Below, piece by piece: positions 21,133 through 30,700 of a DNA stretch of 64,000 nucleotides; positions within the stretch are counted from its first letter, which is position 1, and each line of letters starts with the position of its first letter. Source of the stretch: Thermosynechococcus sichuanensis E542 (GTDB taxonomy: Bacteria; Cyanobacteriota; Cyanobacteriia; Thermosynechococcales; Thermosynechococcaceae); the NCBI RefSeq assembly GCF_003555505.1, contig NZ_CP032152.1, positions 2,403,001-2,467,000 on the forward strand. The letters are read 5' to 3'. The translations under genes were made by a program, and so were the position numbers. The notes beneath the pieces were generated by a model, which worked only from the letters and a program-made list of their open reading frames with translations, was not told where the DNA came from and searched no databases.

Positions 21133-22123
21133 GCACAATTTCCGTAAACCAAATCTGACCCACAATCACGAGGGGCAGTGCCAACAGTAAGCCCAAAAAA
21201 CCAAAGAAAATCGCAAAAACAATTTGTGAAACCAGCGTCACAGCAGGCAGCAGCTCTACCTGTTTGGCCATAACCACTGGCACTAGCAGGTATTGCTCCA
21301 ACTGTTGAATCACAATGTAGGCAATGAGAACGGCCACCGCCCGCCACGGATTGTCAATAAAAGCAATGATCATTGGCGGAATCACACTCAGGGCAGGGCC
21401 AATGTTGGGAATTGCCTCAAGGAGACCGGCCAAGAAGGCATTGGCTAGAACCAAGCGCACTCCCAGCAAAGCAAGAACAATACCACTGACCACACCAATC
21501 ACAAGCATATTCAGACCTGTTCCCGCCAACCACGCCAAGAGTGCCTGTTCACTCTCGGTGAGAATTGTGTCAATGCGGGAGCGGTAGAAGGCTGGAAACA
21601 GGCGAATAAACCCTCGGCGGTAGGGCTGGGGATCCAGCACCAGCATCACTGTTAGCACTAACACCAACAGCGTATTCAGCAAGACCGCCAATGTATTGGA
21701 AAAGAGGGCAAAGAAGTTATTAAAGATTTGTTCGAGGAATGGCTCTAACTGCATAATCAGCCGATTGATTACAGGAGTGTCATCAAAGCCACTACTTGGC
21801 AAAAGGTAAGCAATCTCATCAAGCCATGCTTCCACCCGTCCTAGACCCTTGGGAATTAAAACCCCCAGTTGCTGCGCTTCCCGCAAAAAGGGGGGAATAA
21901 TCATCCAAAAGAAGCCAAAGATGATCAGGAAAGTCAAGCTAATACTGATGGCGATCGCCCGCCCCCGTTGCAGTCCCCAGTGCTGGAGCCGCAGTTGCAG
22001 CCAATTGAGAGCCGTGGCCAAGACCACCGCCAAAAAGACTAGGAGCAAAACTTGGCGAATTTCCCAGAGGATGTAGAGACACACCCCCAGTACGAGTAAG
22101 CCAATCCACTGCCCAAACGTCAC
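20984..22123 (-). CDS. AI-2E/PerM family membrane permease with Pro-rich cytoplasmic tail
   Basis: A 379-residue membrane protein with seven or eight hydrophobic segments in the PerM/AI-2E exporter pattern: two near the N-terminus (about 5-45), one at 60-80, and a cluster from 150 to 330 with EAIPNIGPALSVIPPMIIA and QQLEQYLLVPVVMAKQVEL, the family signatures. Substrate is not known for the cyanobacterial members. The last ~40 residues form a Pro/Ala-rich acidic tail and are coded antisense to the LpxB-like gene. The start is a GTG at 22123. Confidence 0.85.
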   Translation of the reverse strand: MTFGQWIGLLVLGVCLYILWEIRQVLLLVFLAVVLATALNWLQLRLQHWGLQRGRAIAISISLTFLIIFGFFWMIIPPFLREAQQLGVLIPKGLGRVEAWLDEIAYLLPSSGFDDTPVINRLIMQLEPFLEQIFNNFFALFSNTLAVLLNTLLVLVLTVMLVLDPQPYRRGFIRLFPAFYRSRIDTILTESEQALLAWLAGTGLNMLVIGVVSGIVLALLGVRLVLANAFLAGLLEAIPNIGPALSVIPPMIIAFIDNPWRAVAVLIAYIVIQQLEQYLLVPVVMAKQVELLPAVTLVSQIVFAIFFGFLGLLLALPLVIVGQIWFTEIVLKDILDRWQPSPPPEASTAPILPLPPPPPPAAADPAASDAISEDGSIET

Positions 22124-22206
22124 TGCTTTGTGTCCAATACGTATTCAAACCCCTATTAGAGCAGGTTTGAGGACTCTACCGGTTCACCCCCAAGAATTTG
22201 CATTAG

Positions 22207-23301
22207 CTAAATCACAAAAGCCGTATTGTTGTCCCCTAGGTGAGGATACTCCGTTGGTGGTCTGTGGTTAAACTGGGCAAAGTAGGCCGCCAAGGATGCC
22301 GGTAAATCAGGTAACGTCACTTGAGTATCCCCTTTAGCAATTTCAGGCCACAGAAAAGATAGCGTTTGGGCGAGGGGCTTGGCCTCAGTTTCTGGTAAAT
22401 TAAAGGGCGGCAAGGTGAGAAAGCGCACCATAAACCCCGCACCCCGCTGAAGCATCCATTCTCGTGACAGGTCACTCAAGGTGGGATAGGCCTTCAGGGA
22501 TTGAATGTGGTAGGATTGCACATCCACTTGCCAGCTCCCTTGGGGATGTTCCTGCAAAATGAGCCGACGATAGGGATGGGGATAGCTCACCAGGGAACCG
22601 GTGGTTAGGTCAAATAGCCCCTGCTCATAGGCAATATCTTGGACATGGAGATGTCCGGTTAAGACCAGAGCCACTCCCGCCGATCGCAACAGGTTCAATA
22701 ATTCCGCCCGATTCTCCAGAAGGTAGCGCTGTCCCATCGGACTTTGGCTCTGTTGTGGCCAATGCTCAAGGACATTGTGGTGAATCATCACAAGGCGCAG
22801 TCCAGCAAAGGGTTCTGCCAATAGAGCCGCCAACCATGCCAGTTGTCCCTGATCCACTGCCCCCACCTGCTGACCTGTCGGGCTAAATTGGTTGGAATTC
22901 AGAGCAATCAGTTGCAGGTTGTCTGCAAGCAGGGTTTGATAGTAATGCTTGGCGCCCTTGCCGTAACCAGCGTGGGCATACCACTGCGGAAAGTCAGCCC
23001 AACCAATACGGTTGTTATCCCCTAGCGGCAGAGGCACATCGTGGTTCCCCGGAATCACATAGCAGGGAACGGGCAGAGTTTGCAGATAGGTACTGAGCCA
23101 GCGATGATTGAGGACTTCGCCATCCCGCGTCAGGTCACCGGGAATCAATAGGGCATCAATTCCCAAGTCGAGGAGATGGGCAACGGCAGCTTCAAAGGCA
23201 GGAATACTGACTTCGTAGAGAAAAATGGGGGAATAATCTGTCGGAATTGTCTCCGGCAGGGCGATGTGGGGATCACTGATAATACCGAGTCGCACCGCCA
23301 T
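22207..23301 (-). CDS. Metallophosphoesterase (calcineurin-like)
   Basis: A 364-residue binuclear metallophosphoesterase. The ligand motifs appear in order: SDPHIA (DxH) near residue 10, IPGDLTRDG (GDxxxxG) near 54, YVIPGNHD (GNHD) near 83, MIHHNV near 175 and TGHLH near 217. It resembles 3',5'-cAMP phosphodiesterase-type members, but the substrate is not evident. A C-terminal ~80-residue region follows the catalytic core. It starts 9 bp downstream of purH and is probably in the same transcript. Confidence 0.88.
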   Translation of the reverse strand: MAVRLGIISDPHIALPETIPTDYSPIFLYEVSIPAFEAAVAHLLDLGIDALLIPGDLTRDGEVLNHRWLSTYLQTLPVPCYVIPGNHDVPLPLGDNNRIGWADFPQWYAHAGYGKGAKHYYQTLLADNLQLIALNSNQFSPTGQQVGAVDQGQLAWLAALLAEPFAGLRLVMIHHNVLEHWPQQSQSPMGQRYLLENRAELLNLLRSAGVALVLTGHLHVQDIAYEQGLFDLTTGSLVSYPHPYRRLILQEHPQGSWQVDVQSYHIQSLKAYPTLSDLSREWMLQRGAGFMVRFLTLPPFNLPETEAKPLAQTLSFLWPEIAKGDTQVTLPDLPASLAAYFAQFNHRPPTEYPHLGDNNTAFVI

Positions 23302-23310
23302 CGCTATTTC

Positions 23311-24867
23311 CTAGTGGCGGAAGTGTCGCCGGTTGGTAAAGACCATGGCAATTCCCGCTTCATTGGCTGCTTGGATGGACTCATTATCCCGCAAACTGCC
23401 CCCCGGTTGAATAATCGCCGCAATACCAGCACGGGCAGCGGCCTGCACCGAATCGGCAAAGGGGAAAAAGCCATCACTGGCCAGCACACCACCATGGGCC
23501 GCTTCACCGGCTTGATCTAAAGCAATTTTCACCGCGCCGACACGATTCATTTGACCGGCACCAATCCCTTGGGTCTGGCGATCGCGACTGACAACAATAG
23601 CATTGGACTTAACGTGTTTCACCACTTTCCAAGCAAAGATCAGTTCCGCCATCAACTCTGGACTGGGTTCGGTGGCCGTGACCACTTGCCACGCCTCTGG
23701 TTCAATGGGAGTGGGGTGAATATCTTGGACAAGAAAGCCGCCAGCAATGGTTTGAATCGCTGTGGTGGGAGCCGTCTGCAACTCAGGTAGGGTGAGGACG
23801 CGCATTTTGGGCTTGGTTTTCAGGATCGGCAGCGCCGCTTCCTCACAGGTGGGAGCCACCACACACTCTAAAAAGGTACGGGTCAAGGCTTCAGCAGTGG
23901 CCACATCCAAGGGGCGATTCAGGGCAACAATGCCGCCAAAGGCGGAGACACTATCGGCCGCAAAGGCACGTTCGTAGGCCGCCACAAGGGTTTTCCCCTC
24001 AGCGACGCCACAGGGATTGGTGTGTTTAATAATGACGGCGGCGGGGGCACTCTCCCCGAGGAATTCGCTGATTACTGCCCGTGCGGCTTCTAAATCGAGC
24101 AGATTGTTGTAACTGAGTTCTTTGCCCTGAAGCAGGTCGGCAGTAGCCCAACCACTGGGGTGTGACCCACTGATGTACCAAGCAGCCCGTTGATGGGGGT
24201 TTTCGCCATAGCGCAGGACTTGTTTTTGCTGGCCTGTTAGGTGGAAGACAGGGGGCAGAATTGGCGGCTCAGCACTAGGGGTAGTCATTTGCTGAAAATA
24301 CTGGGCGATCGCCTGATCGTAACTGGCCGTCAGCGCAAAGGCCCGCTGGGCACAGGCGAGGCGAAAGGCAGGTTGGGCTTCTCCGTGCAGACGCAGTTCC
24401 TGAAGATAGGTCTCATACTGGCTAGGATCCACCAGCACCGTCACATGGGCATGGTTTTTGGCAGCAGCGCGAATCAGCGTCGGCCCACCAATATCAATTT
24501 GCTCAATCGCCGCGGCAAGGGTAACGTTGGGCTGAGCAATTGTTTCGGCAAAGGGATAGAGGTTGACAACGACTAAATCAATGGGATGAATGCCTTGGGC
24601 TTGCAGATCAGCCTCGTCTTCGGGGCGATCGCGCCGGGCCAAAATGCCGCCATGAATTTTTGGATGCAGAGTCTTGACCCGCCCCCCAAGAATTTCCGGT
24701 GCCTCTGTGTACTCCGAAACCGGTGTCACGGGAATCCCCGCCGCCTGCAAGGTCTTTGCGGTGCCACCACTACTCAGGAGCGTAAAGCCAAACTCCTGCA
24801 CCAAGGCCGTAGCCAACTCCACCAGTCCCTGCTTATTGCTGGTGCTGAGTAAGGCAATCCGCCCCAT
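23311..24867 (-). CDS. purH: Bifunctional AICAR formyltransferase/IMP cyclohydrolase (PurH)
   Basis: Catalyses the last two steps of de novo purine synthesis. The N-terminal cyclohydrolase has LLSTSNKQGLVELA, SSGGTAKTL and GGRVKTLHPKIHGGIL; the C-terminal formyltransferase has IKHTNPCGVA and ends FTNRRHFRH. The ATG at 24867 (MGRIALL) is preferred: GGAGG lies 9 nt before it but directly abuts the upstream ATG at 24876. It follows prs by 36 bp, so PRPP synthesis and purine completion are probably co-transcribed. Confidence 0.96.
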   Translation of the reverse strand: MGRIALLSTSNKQGLVELATALVQEFGFTLLSSGGTAKTLQAAGIPVTPVSEYTEAPEILGGRVKTLHPKIHGGILARRDRPEDEADLQAQGIHPIDLVVVNLYPFAETIAQPNVTLAAAIEQIDIGGPTLIRAAAKNHAHVTVLVDPSQYETYLQELRLHGEAQPAFRLACAQRAFALTASYDQAIAQYFQQMTTPSAEPPILPPVFHLTGQQKQVLRYGENPHQRAAWYISGSHPSGWATADLLQGKELSYNNLLDLEAARAVISEFLGESAPAAVIIKHTNPCGVAEGKTLVAAYERAFAADSVSAFGGIVALNRPLDVATAEALTRTFLECVVAPTCEEAALPILKTKPKMRVLTLPELQTAPTTAIQTIAGGFLVQDIHPTPIEPEAWQVVTATEPSPELMAELIFAWKVVKHVKSNAIVVSRDRQTQGIGAGQMNRVGAVKIALDQAGEAAHGGVLASDGFFPFADSVQAAARAGIAAIIQPGGSLRDNESIQAANEAGIAMVFTNRRHFRH

Positions 24868-24903
24868 GCCTGTCATCCTCCTCGGCGACTAAGAATCCCT
24901 ATT

Positions 24904-25893
24904 TTAGCGGAACATGCTGCTCACAGAGCTATCTTCATGGATCCGCCAAATGGTTTCTCCGAGAATGCTCGCCACCGAGAGCACCGTAAGTTGGGGAAAG
25001 CGTTGCGTTTCCGGTACAGGAATCGTATTGGTGACAATCACCTCTTCAAAATCGCCCCCTTGGAGTCGCTCGATCGCCGGCGGAGAAAAGACCGCATGGG
25101 TGGCACAGGCATAGACTTCCTTAGCCCCTTCCCGCCGCAGTAACCGTGCCCCTTCTAAAATCGTGCCGGCGGTATCAATCATGTCATCCACAAGTACTGC
25201 TGTCTTGCCCTTAACATCCCCCACCACGTTCATCACTTCAGCTACATTGTGGGCTTGGCGTCGCTTATCAATAATGGCGAGGGGGGCATCATCCAGCTTA
25301 TTGGCAAAGGCACGGGCACGGGCTACCCCACCCACGTCGGGGGAGACGACCACAATATCCTCAAGATTTTTGCTGCGCAGGTAGTCAAGGAGCACGGGCG
25401 AACCATAGACATGATCCACGGGAATGTCAAAGTAGCCTTGAATTTGCGCGGAGTGCAGATCCATCGCTAGAACCCGACTGGCTCCCGCTTGGGTAATCAG
25501 GTTGGCTACTAGTTTGGCGGTAATAGACTCACGGCCAGCGGTCTTGCGATCAGCACGGGCATAGCCATAGTAGGGAATCACGGCCGTCACTTGGCGGGCT
25601 GAAGCGCGACGGCAAGCATCCACCATGATCAGCAGTTCCATCAGGTGGTCGTTAACCGGTCGGCAGCAGGGCTGGATCAGATAGACATCACAACCGCGAA
25701 TGGATTCTTGAATCTGTACATACAGCTCCCCATCAGCAAATCGCTTGCGCACCATGGGGCCGAGATCAATACCGAGGTAGCGGGCAATTTCCTGAGCAAG
25801 GGCAATATTGGCAGAACCCGAAAACAGCTTTAGACGACTATGATCAGAAATGTGAGAGGGGGTAGTCGTGGGCAATGGCGCAGTGTGAATCAC
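24904..25893 (-). CDS. prs: Ribose-phosphate pyrophosphokinase (PRPP synthetase)
   Basis: Makes PRPP from ribose 5-phosphate and ATP for nucleotide, His and Trp synthesis. Motifs: LFSGSANIALAQEIA near residue 22, FADGELYVQI near 47, DLHSAQIQGYFDIPVDH near 140, and the PRPP-binding loop VLVDDMIDTAGTI near 230. The GTG at 25893 has a GGGGAG Shine-Dalgarno 5-6 nt upstream and gives 329 residues; a longer frame from 25944 adds an N-terminus not seen in the family. Divergent from the ABC permease gene. Confidence 0.95.
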   Translation of the reverse strand: MIHTAPLPTTTPSHISDHSRLKLFSGSANIALAQEIARYLGIDLGPMVRKRFADGELYVQIQESIRGCDVYLIQPCCRPVNDHLMELLIMVDACRRASARQVTAVIPYYGYARADRKTAGRESITAKLVANLITQAGASRVLAMDLHSAQIQGYFDIPVDHVYGSPVLLDYLRSKNLEDIVVVSPDVGGVARARAFANKLDDAPLAIIDKRRQAHNVAEVMNVVGDVKGKTAVLVDDMIDTAGTILEGARLLRREGAKEVYACATHAVFSPPAIERLQGGDFEEVIVTNTIPVPETQRFPQLTVLSVASILGETIWRIHEDSSVSSMFR

Positions 25894-26011
25894 AGCATCT
25901 CCCCAAGATGGCGTGCGTTTTGATTTTGATCTTATCATTTCCAATTTCAGGAGCCACTACCCTAGGATTGAATTTATAGCAAGACGAGTTTTGAGGTCAT
26001 CATCTTTGCCA

Positions 26012-26908
26012 ATGGCGCGATCGCAATTCCTACGGTTGGGGGATGTTTTTTTGTCACCAACAGTAGTAGCTTGGTTATTCCTTTTACCTGCACTTTTGTT
26101 TCTGACAATTTTTGTTTTTTTGCCGATTTTGTACCTTGTCTATCTTAGCTTTACGACCGGTAGTTTTAGTCAAGAAGGGGTGCGTTGGGTTGGCCTGCAA
26201 AATTATCAGCAATTGCTCCTGAGTCCAGATTTTTGGCAGGTGATTGGCAATACCCTTTATTTCACAGCGGCAACGGTGCTACCCACGATTGTGCTGCCCT
26301 TACTACTGGCAGTAGGTCTCAATCAAGCCATTGTGGGACGGGATCTCCTGCGCACGGCCTACTTTTTACCGACAATGACCTCAATTGTGGCGGCAGGGTT
26401 AGGGTTTCGTTGGCTGTTTCAAACCGATGGCCCGGTGAATCAACTGGTGCAAACGTTAGGGGGAGAGCCGATTGCTTGGCTCAGTGATCCCACTTGGGCA
26501 ATGCCGGTGCTGATTTTGCTGAGTAGTTGGAAGCAGTTGGGCTTTAATTTAGTGGTCTTTTTGGCGGGGTTGCAAACCATTCCCCGCGATCGCTATGAAG
26601 CGGCACTCCTCGATGGTGCCAATGCTTGGCAACAGTTTCGCTACATTACGCTGCCGGGGCTGCGACCCACTTTAATTCTAGTGTTTGTCACAACAACGAT
26701 TTTCACGTTGCGCAGTTTTGAACAGGTCTATGTGGTCACTGGTGGCGGCCCCTTAGATACAACAAACCTGCTGGTATTTTATATTTACCAACAGGCCTTC
26801 GCGTTATTTGACTTTGGTTATGCCGCTGCGGCAGCAACGGTTCTTTTGGGAGTCACCCTTGGACTGATCTGGCTACAATTGCGTACGCGCCAAGACCCCA
26901 ATCTCTAA
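26012..26908 (+). CDS. Sugar-type ABC transporter permease (MalF/UgpA family), orphan
   Basis: A 298-residue inner-membrane permease with six expected membrane segments (first at about residues 18-42). The EAA loop [22 protein letters not shown] near residue 195 identifies the binding-protein-dependent sugar permease family and marks the contact with the ATPase. No second permease, ATPase or binding protein is next to it, so it must work with subunits coded elsewhere. The ATG at 26012 is used; the frame is open further upstream over the prs promoter region. Its stop overlaps that of the convergent psbJ. Confidence 0.85.
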   Translation: MARSQFLRLGDVFLSPTVVAWLFLLPALLFLTIFVFLPILYLVYLSFTTGSFSQEGVRWVGLQNYQQLLLSPDFWQVIGNTLYFTAATVLPTIVLPLLLAVGLNQAIVGRDLLRTAYFLPTMTSIVAAGLGFRWLFQTDGPVNQLVQTLGGEPIAWLSDPTWAMPVLILLSSWKQLGFNLVVFLAGLQTIPRDRYEAALLDGANAWQQFRYITLPGLRPTLILVFVTTTIFTLRSFEQVYVVTGGGPLDTTNLLVFYIYQQAFALFDFGYAAAAATVLLGVTLGLIWLQLRTRQDPNL

Positions 26909-27027
26909 AGGGAGGAGCCAAGGCCAGCGTAGGCACCGTAGAAGAACAGCCCCACAATCACAATCACTCCCATGCCGGCCACCGTTGCCACAATCCACAG
27001 GGGAATACGTCCACCTTCAGATAACAT
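26905..27027 (-). CDS. psbJ: Photosystem II protein J (PsbJ)
   Basis: A 40-residue single-span photosystem II subunit, too short for a usual gene finder but clear by sequence: [20 protein letters not shown] start, one hydrophobic helix, and the end [11 protein letters not shown]. It is the last gene of psbEFLJ, 41 bp after psbL with GGAGG before the start. It assists electron flow from QA and complex assembly. Stop codon shares 3 bp with the convergent permease stop region. Confidence 0.96.
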   Translation of the reverse strand: MLSEGGRIPLWIVATVAGMGVIVIVGLFFYGAYAGLGSSL

Positions 27028-27068
27028 GATCAATTCCTCCTAAGCAGATTCAGTTATAGCGCAGAGAT

Positions 27069-27182
27069 TTAGTTAAAGAAGTAGCTTGAAAAGAGCAACG
27101 CAAGGACGAAGATCAGCAACAACCCTAGGTACAGGGATGTGCGATTCAGTTCCACCGGCTGACGATTGGGATTCGGTTCCAT
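27069..27182 (-). CDS. psbL: Photosystem II protein L (PsbL)
   Basis: A 37-residue single-span subunit at the photosystem II dimer interface. The polar N-terminus [20 protein letters not shown] and the helix ending in FSSYFFN are diagnostic. It starts 12 bp after psbF and precedes psbJ in the conserved psbEFLJ order. Confidence 0.97.
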   Translation of the reverse strand: MEPNPNRQPVELNRTSLYLGLLLIFVLALLFSSYFFN

Positions 27183-27194
27183 GGCTGCACCTTC

Positions 27195-27332
27195 CTAACG
27201 TTGGATAAACTGCATTGCCGCGATCGCCCCAAGGAAGAAAATCGTGGGCACAGCAAGCGTGTGAACGGCCACCCAGCGGACCGTAAAAATCGGGTAGGAG
27301 ACGGGTTCTTGATTGGGTGTGTTACTGGTCAT
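27195..27332 (-). CDS. psbF: Cytochrome b559 beta subunit (PsbF)
   Basis: A 45-residue subunit that supplies one of the two haem-ligating histidines of cytochrome b559; the His lies in [12 protein letters not shown] (residue 24). The single helix and the end AAMQFIQR are typical. It is 7 bp downstream of psbE and 12 bp upstream of psbL. Confidence 0.97.
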
Positions 27333-27339
27333 GGCAATC

Positions 27340-27594
27340 CTACTTCAACTGTTCCAAGAAGGTTTCGACTTGTTGTTTGGCTTCAAAGCGATCGGTCACC
27401 AGAGGAATCGACCGCTGTTCCTGAGCATAGTAGCTATCGGGGCGTGGTGTGCCAAACACATCATAGGCCAAACCGGTGCTGACAAAGAGCCAGCCAGCAA
27501 TGAACAACGCCGGAATGGTGATGCTATGAATCACCCAGTAACGGACACTGGTAATAATGTCGGAAAATGGTCGTTCTCCTGTCGTTCCAGCCAC
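27340..27594 (-). CDS. psbE: Cytochrome b559 alpha subunit (PsbE)
   Basis: An 84-residue photosystem II core subunit. [14 protein letters not shown] (residues 18-31) carries the haem-ligand His 23, the helix runs to about residue 40, and the lumenal tail has the conserved [10 protein letters not shown]. The start is a GTG at 27594, supported by GGAGG 8-9 nt upstream. First gene of psbEFLJ; a promoter-like element lies at 27647-27668. Confidence 0.97.
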
Positions 27595-27646
27595 GTTGCA
27601 ATGCCTCCAAAGTGTCTAATGTTAAAAAAAGGAAACGGTACTATCC

Positions 27647-27668
27647 ATCATACAGCCTTTTTTCACAA
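27647..27668 (-). promoter_or_regulatory. Promoter-like element upstream of psbEFLJ
   Basis: On the minus strand the core is TGTGAAAAAAGGCTGTAT followed by AT, giving a -10-like TATGAT about 45-50 bp before the psbE GTG. The same core with one change stands before the STAS gene (2436-2457). A weaker relative with AAGGCTGTAGAG is about 57 bp further upstream (27704-27725). No TTGACA-type -35 is obvious, so the conserved upstream bases may replace it. Confidence 0.5.
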
Positions 27669-27733
27669 CGATTTAGCCCAATCAATCAGAACCGCCAGTT
27701 CCCTCTACAGCCTTAAAATTCTCAACCTTCAGC

Positions 27734-30700
27734 CTAAAGTCCAGCTTTGGCTAAATCATTAAGCACTTCTTCGGCACTCTGGTAGCGATCGCGAAAGTTG
27801 TACTTAATCATTTTATTGATAATGGCAACAAACTGCGGCGAGAGATGCCGTCCCGGCTGCCAGACAATATCCCCCGTGTGCGGGTCAGAGGGCAAATCCA
27901 TCGGGGCAAGTCCCGTCAGACCTTCAACAATCACCATGCCCAAAGAGTAAATATCACTGGCAATCACGGGTCGTCCTGCCATTTGCTCACTAGGGGCGTA
28001 GCCACGGGTACCAATTGAGATCGTATATTTGCCGTGCTGGAGCAAATCCTCGGGCTGGACATGGCGTACCGCCCCAAAGTCAATCAAAAACAGTTGTTGA
28101 TCACTGCGGCGGCGCATGATATTAGCGGGTTTAATATCCCGGTGCACCACCCCAAACTGATGCACATACTGCAAAATCTCCAGAATACTCTTGAGGATGG
28201 CGAGGGCTTCGGCTTGGGAGAGGGTAATTTTCTTTTCAAACTCTTCTTTGAGGGATTCGCCATCCACATACTCTTGGGTGAGATAGAAATATCCCCCCTC
28301 CTCAAAGTAGGCCAATAATCGGGGGATACGCTCGTGTTGACCCAATTGGGCTAAGGTTTCCGCTTCCCGCTGAAAGAGGCGACGAGCAATGGCCAAAAAA
28401 CGTTCATCCTTACGGGAAGGCACCAACTGCTTGACCACACAAATCGGATGATCCGGCAGGTGCAAATCCGCCGCCAAGAACGTGCGCCCAAATCCCCCTT
28501 CCCCGAGTTGACTCAGGACACGGTAGCGTCCCCCCACAGTTTGGGGCAGCGGTTCCCTAGGTTCTTCGCTGATGTCAGAAATGACGGTAGTTTTGGGTTG
28601 GGTGCCGCTCGGTGTTTGCGTCTCTGTGGTTGGGGGTGGTGGCGAGGGGACTGTTGTAGCGGGCATCACCTCTGGAAGCTGGGTGGCATCCGCAGGCAGC
28701 GAGGTCAAGGGGTCAGGGTTGGATGGTTGTGTTTCCGGTAAGTCTCCCCTAGGGGTGTCTGGAATTGACAGTTGGGTTTCCGGCAAGTCTGCGCTAGTTG
28801 CGAATTGAGTGGGCGGAGTTGAGGTAGTGTTCGGTGGCGTTTCAGGAATAGACAGTTGGGTTTCCGGCAAGTCCACACTAGTTGCGAATTGAGTGGGCGG
28901 AGTTGAGGTAATGTCCGGTGGCGTTTCAGGAATAGACAGTTGGGTTTCCGGCAAGTCTGCGCTAGTTGCGAATTGGGTTGAGGGTGTCGAGGTCAGGTCT
29001 GGGGTGGTCAGTGGTTCAGGTAGGGTGAGTTGGGTTTCAGGCAAATCAACAGTAGGGATGCTAGGGGTCTCCGGCATCGTTGTTAAGGCTTCGGGAGCCG
29101 TCAGTTGGGTTTCTGGGAAATCAGGACGCAGTGTCGCGGGTATCTCTGAGGGAGCCGTAGGAACCACCATCTGGGTTTCAGGAAGATCAGCAGGGGTAGG
29201 TTCAGGAGTCGTTAGGGGGCGTTCTGGCAATTCTGTGGCAGACGTGTCAGCCTCGTCAGGGTGAATCACTAAGAAGGTTTCCCTCTCATTAATAGGCTGT
29301 GGTGGTGTCTCGCGGATCTCTGTGGGGGGAATCTGATCGACCACGGAGGTGAGGAGAGTAGGGGCTGTGTGGGGTTTATCTCCAGTGGCAGGGGCTGGTG
29401 TGGGTTCGATGGGGGTAAAGGAAATTGCCGTTTCCGGTTGCAGCACCGTTGCATTGGCATCCGTCTCTAGGCAAGAGACTTCCGTTGGCGCAGTTTCGGG
29501 GATTTCCAAAATGGGGGCTGATTCAGGTGAGGTTGATTGACTGATGCCTTCAGTGATCAACTCTAAGGGAGTCGCCGAGAGGCCCCTAGGAACAGCCGTC
29601 GGTGCGGAGGGGGTAGAGGTGGATTCAGCAGGACTCAAGGCACGGTAGCCCAGCATCAAAACCGCCGCACTGCCAAAGCCAACCAGAGGTGCCACTAGGG
29701 GAATCCAACTCCCCTGTAAAAAGAGGAGAAAGGTGAGGCCACTTAAGCCCAGTCCCCCAGCTACCAACAGTGGCACAATTACCCAACGGTGTCCCTTGGC
29801 GATAATCAGGGCACCAAGCCCAGACCAAGCAAGCATCCAAAGGGCGATCGCCTCCTGTGGCCATGTACCCATAGGAGAACGGTTATCGAGAGCCGCTGCT
29901 AGCAAATCCTCAAGGATCGCTGCTTGCACGACAACACCGGGGGTAAGGCGGTTGGTTTGCCCCGGCAGGGTAATTGGAATCAAAAACTTGTCGTTACTGC
30001 TGCTGCCGGTAAGGCCAATGAGTACGGCGCGATCGCGCACCTTGGAGGGCAGCACTTGACCCGTCAGCACCTCGCCTAGGGTGACTGTTTCATAGGGCTG
30101 AGTGGGGTGGGCATAGTTGATCAGGATTTGAAACCCAGCGGCATCTAGGTTGTTGTAGCCGCCCCAGTTGCTGGTGAGGGTCTGAAAGCCAGCTGTTCCC
30201 AATTCAAGGCGGTTCTGCGTCACAGCTTGGGGATTAATCCCTAGAAAAACCCGCGCCAAGGCAAGGGCAAAGGATTGAGGCGTAGAGCAGCGATCGCTGG
30301 CTTCGGGTTGAGTTGCCAAAATAGCACGGCGCACCACGCCATCATCATCAATGGGAATGTCCGCAAACCCCACCTGATTATTCAGCAGTCCAGCGGGAGG
30401 GGCAATGCCAAGATCCCCTTCGCTCCGCACTTTGCAGACAATGACGGTGTTGGGTTGGGTCATCATGACCCGTCCGAGGGAGGGCAGCACATCGGTCGGC
30501 GGTTTGAAGCGATCGGGCACGGGAAAATCGCGAAAAATATCAATGCCAATGACCTTCGGTTGGTGCTCTTGCAATTCATTGACGGCCTGAATGAGCACTT
30601 CGTCCGGAATGGGGTACTGCTTGAGGGTTTGAATGTCAGCCTCGGTAATCTCAACAATCAGTAACCGCTGCGAGGTAGCCGCTGTCGATCGCCAGCGCAG

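Noticed and set aside
28720-29190. LPETQ motifs as sortase (LPxTG) sorting signals
   Set aside because: They are internal, repeated, end in Gln not Gly, have no following membrane helix and basic tail, and lie in a cyanobacterial kinase.
28572-29264. Plus-strand open frames rich in WVSGKS repeats
   Set aside because: They are the antisense reading of the repetitive kinase linker and show only the mirrored period, with no independent start signal.
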